The notes under the pieces are model-generated. The model did not search any database. It saw only the letters and a program-made list of their open reading frames with translations, and had not been told where the DNA came from. From contig DATCKN010000039.1 in assembly GCA_036562185.1 (NCBI GenBank), forward strand, positions 26,128 through 90,127: DNA of 64,000 bases, read 5' to 3'. This document shows positions 63,813-64,000 of the stretch, piece after piece. This DNA comes from Thermoclostridium sp036562185 (GTDB taxonomy: Bacteria; Bacillota; Clostridia; DSM-8532). A program made the position numbers and the translations under genes. Every line of letters begins with the position of its first letter. The stretch's first letter is position 1.

Positions 63813-64000
63813 CTAACTTAGAAAAGCTAAAAAATTGTCTTGACAAGTGGGGGCATTATACAAGGTGTCTAATGCATGTTGATCCTTGATATTTATATTC
63901 GGTAGACGTTCAAAGAGATAAGTAAGATATTCAAACGGGTTCAACCCATTCTCTTTTGCCGTCTCCACAATACTGTAAATTGTTGCGCTGGCATTGGCTC
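63813..64000 (-). CDS. IS66-family transposase, C-terminal end (partial)
   Basis: The minus-strand frame enters from the right edge and stops at TAG 63813-63815. It reads ANASATIYSIVETAKENG, then PFEYLTYLFERLPN, and ALDTLYNAP, the conserved C-terminal motif of IS66 (TnpC) transposases, where a LLPW-type end is usual. The remaining gene is outside the window. The ISNCY-like element lies immediately beside its 3' end. Confidence 0.85.
   Translation of the reverse strand, partial: ANASATIYSIVETAKENGLNPFEYLTYLFERLPNINIKDQHALDTLYNAPTCQDNFLAFLS

Overview
The window looks like chromosomal DNA of a motile, low-to-moderate GC Gram-positive anaerobe of the class Clostridia. The evidence is strong GGAGG-type ribosome binding sites with some TTG/GTG starts, a clostridial flagellar/chemotaxis block (flhA-flhF-flhG-PilZ-cheA-cheW-cheC-cheD, then sigma-28 and a FapA-like gene), an SLH-like domain on a secreted protease, and sugar-catabolic genes. 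Genus is not assigned; a cellulolytic or saccharolytic Ruminiclostridium/Thermoclostridium-like relative is a guess.

Layout. 1-4.2 kb: the end of an unknown gene, an exodeoxyribonuclease III and a Ca2+-type P-ATPase. 4.9-15 kb: an accessory region beginning at tRNA-Ala. It holds a two-gene Gabija-like (OLD nuclease plus UvrD helicase) anti-phage system, a convergent strand with an HTH/DUF3883-type nuclease-like gene, a small gene of a mobile-element-associated family and a gene remnant, then a large secreted polymorphic-toxin-like protein (CBM2-like, TSP3, VWA) with its probable immunity gene. 15.3-25 kb: an Fe-S protein, a two-component system, a second-copy-like DnaK, a chemoreceptor with a deleted 5' part, an MBL hydrolase, a broken alkylation-repair gene and two membrane proteins. 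25-33 kb: an M16 protease with an SLH-like tail, an MFS transporter, a GH4 alpha-galactosidase divergent from an AraC regulator, and a rhomboid protease. 33.4-36 kb: a metal-responsive ArsR/CadC repressor with a CadA/ZntA efflux ATPase. 36.2-49 kb: a 37-residue membrane peptide and the flagellar/chemotaxis operons.

49.2-52.8 kb is a small degraded integrative element in tRNA-Leu: the tRNA 3' end is repeated exactly (22 bp) 3.4 kb downstream. Between the copies lie a multiply frameshifted tyrosine recombinase, a PadR/DUF1700 pair with a palindromic operator, and two short-chain dehydrogenases. 52.9-55.6 kb carries an RlmI-like methyltransferase and two unknown genes.

55.7-61.5 kb is a minus-strand catabolic operon (LacI, ThuA, two Gfo/Idh/MocA oxidoreductases, two xylose-isomerase-like TIM barrels) whose content fits a 3-keto-glycoside oxidation/elimination pathway. 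It has a LacI-type operator on its own promoter. 61.8-64 kb: tRNA-Lys, an ISNCY/IS481-like transposase with a long inverted repeat, and the C-terminus of an IS66 transposase.

The most unusual items are the Gabija-like defence locus with its nuclease-like neighbour, the CBM2/TSP3/VWA toxin-immunity pair, the tRNA-Leu element, and the ThuA/Gfo-Idh/TIM-barrel operon. All family calls come from reading motifs by eye; no database search was run.
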